Source of the DNA: Neopusillimonas maritima
GTDB taxonomy: Bacteria > Pseudomonadota > Gammaproteobacteria > Burkholderiales > Burkholderiaceae_B
Assembly: GCF_040930455.2 (NCBI RefSeq)
Contig: NZ_CP170494.1
Reading direction: 5' to 3' (one strand)
Length of the DNA stretch: 64,000 nt
This document shows, piece after piece, positions 63,550-64,000 of the stretch. The stretch's first letter is position 1; the number at the start of each line of letters is the position of its first letter. The notes beneath the pieces were generated by a model. The model saw only the letters and a program-made list of their open reading frames with translations, ran no database searches and was not told the origin of the DNA. The translations under genes were made by a program, and so were the position numbers.

Positions 63550-64000
63550 ATGAAAGGCAGGCAGACACCATCACATGGCATCACCCAGTTGAAAGGCGCA
63601 CGTTTTGCAGCAGCTATCACGACCCTTCTTTTGACGCTCACTGTTTTTACACCCAGGGTTACGGCGCAAAGCCAATGCATGCGACCGGGCACCGACGCCC
63701 CCTGCCTACCGGGCGGCCTTACCTCGGCCGTTCATACCGAACCTTCATTAAACTCAGGCGCAGGCAACCCAGTTCATTTGGCAACGGGCCACAAAATACA
63801 CTTCGAGCGCGATGGGCCGTTCCGGCGCCACTACCATGCGAACAACCAAGGTCCCGGCAGTATCCTTGGGCCGGCATGGTCAATGGATTGGGAAACGCGC
63901 TTGAGCCTATCGTCCCATCACGCCACCATACGGCATGCTGACGCAAGCCGAACGCATTTCACCCGCCGGAACACCCATTCAGCGTACACAAGCCCGTACG
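63550..64000 (+). CDS. Start of a secreted RHS/YD-repeat-type protein (partial)
   Basis: A frame opens at ATG 63550 and runs off the window with no stop for 150 codons. It begins with a signal-like stretch (AITTLLLTLTVFTPRVTAQS). Then GNPVHLATGHKIHFERDG, RRHYHANNQGPGSILGPAWSMDWETRLSL resembles the conserved DUF6531-type N-terminal domain of RHS proteins (PVNLATGNK, RHYNS, LGPGW). RHS proteins are large, often toxic, delivered polymers. The rest of the gene lies outside the window, so size and effector type are unknown. Confidence 0.65.
   Translation, partial: MKGRQTPSHGITQLKGARFAAAITTLLLTLTVFTPRVTAQSQCMRPGTDAPCLPGGLTSAVHTEPSLNSGAGNPVHLATGHKIHFERDGPFRRHYHANNQGPGSILGPAWSMDWETRLSLSSHHATIRHADASRTHFTRRNTHSAYTSPY

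Noticed and set aside
63675..63941. Plus-strand 88-codon frame
   Set aside because: It overlaps the better supported open frame from 63550 in another phase, which has a signal-like start and an RHS-like domain.

Overview
The window looks like chromosomal DNA of a betaproteobacterium, most likely Burkholderiales/Alcaligenaceae (Bordetella, Pusillimonas or Castellaniella type). The reasons are a long-form LeuA, a DUF1840 gene, the bfr/bfd pair, and the general style of RF3, RpoN and the Liv and T1SS genes. No tRNA, rRNA, CRISPR array, IS element or phage gene was seen.

Region 1 (1-21070) is an accessory catabolic island. Its core, read on the minus strand, encodes relatives of 6-hydroxynicotinate reductase and enamidase, the two signature enzymes of reductive pyridine-ring catabolism in Eubacterium barkeri. 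With them are two DUF1185/AA_synth paralogues, a UPF0280 protein and a glutarate-type CaiB CoA-transferase. Upstream lies an operon of a TetR regulator, two isochorismatase-fold amidohydrolases and an amide/urea-type Liv ABC importer. A divergent unit carries a 7Fe ferredoxin and an aldehyde dehydrogenase. Near the left edge are a Rieske oxygenase, a TIM-barrel protein and a second TetR. I infer a route from a nicotinate-like or related N-heterocycle through ring reduction and hydrolysis to glutarate and glutaryl-CoA; the exact substrate is not shown. Two dyad sites in the divergent promoters (3081-3106, 19091-19129) are candidate TetR operators. Two toxin-antitoxin modules accompany the island: a HigB2-type pair at the left edge and hipBA inside it.

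Region 2 (21071-27391) has a TPM protein and LemA lipoprotein pair, an RhlE-like RNA helicase and a 1040-residue multi-PAS hybrid histidine kinase.

Region 3 (27424-47725) is a four-gene type I secretion operon: a TolC-like outer membrane factor, a 5247-residue protein with 39 Calx-beta-like repeats and a short RTX block, an ABC transporter whose nucleotide-binding domain has unusual motifs, and an HlyD adaptor.

Region 4 (47740-53567, minus strand) holds a DedA/TVP38-flavoprotein disulfide reductase fusion, a radical SAM protein of ArsS type, a small zf-HC2 anti-sigma-like protein, the internally deleted remnant of an ECF sigma factor gene, and a three-PAS diguanylate cyclase.

Region 5 (53655-64000) is mostly housekeeping: prfC, an unknown secreted or anchored protein, an AI-2E family permease, a double-cupin protein, bfr, bfd (Fur box), rpoN, a small membrane protein, leuA with a candidate leucine-rich leader peptide, a DUF1840 protein, and the start of a secreted RHS-type protein cut by the window edge.
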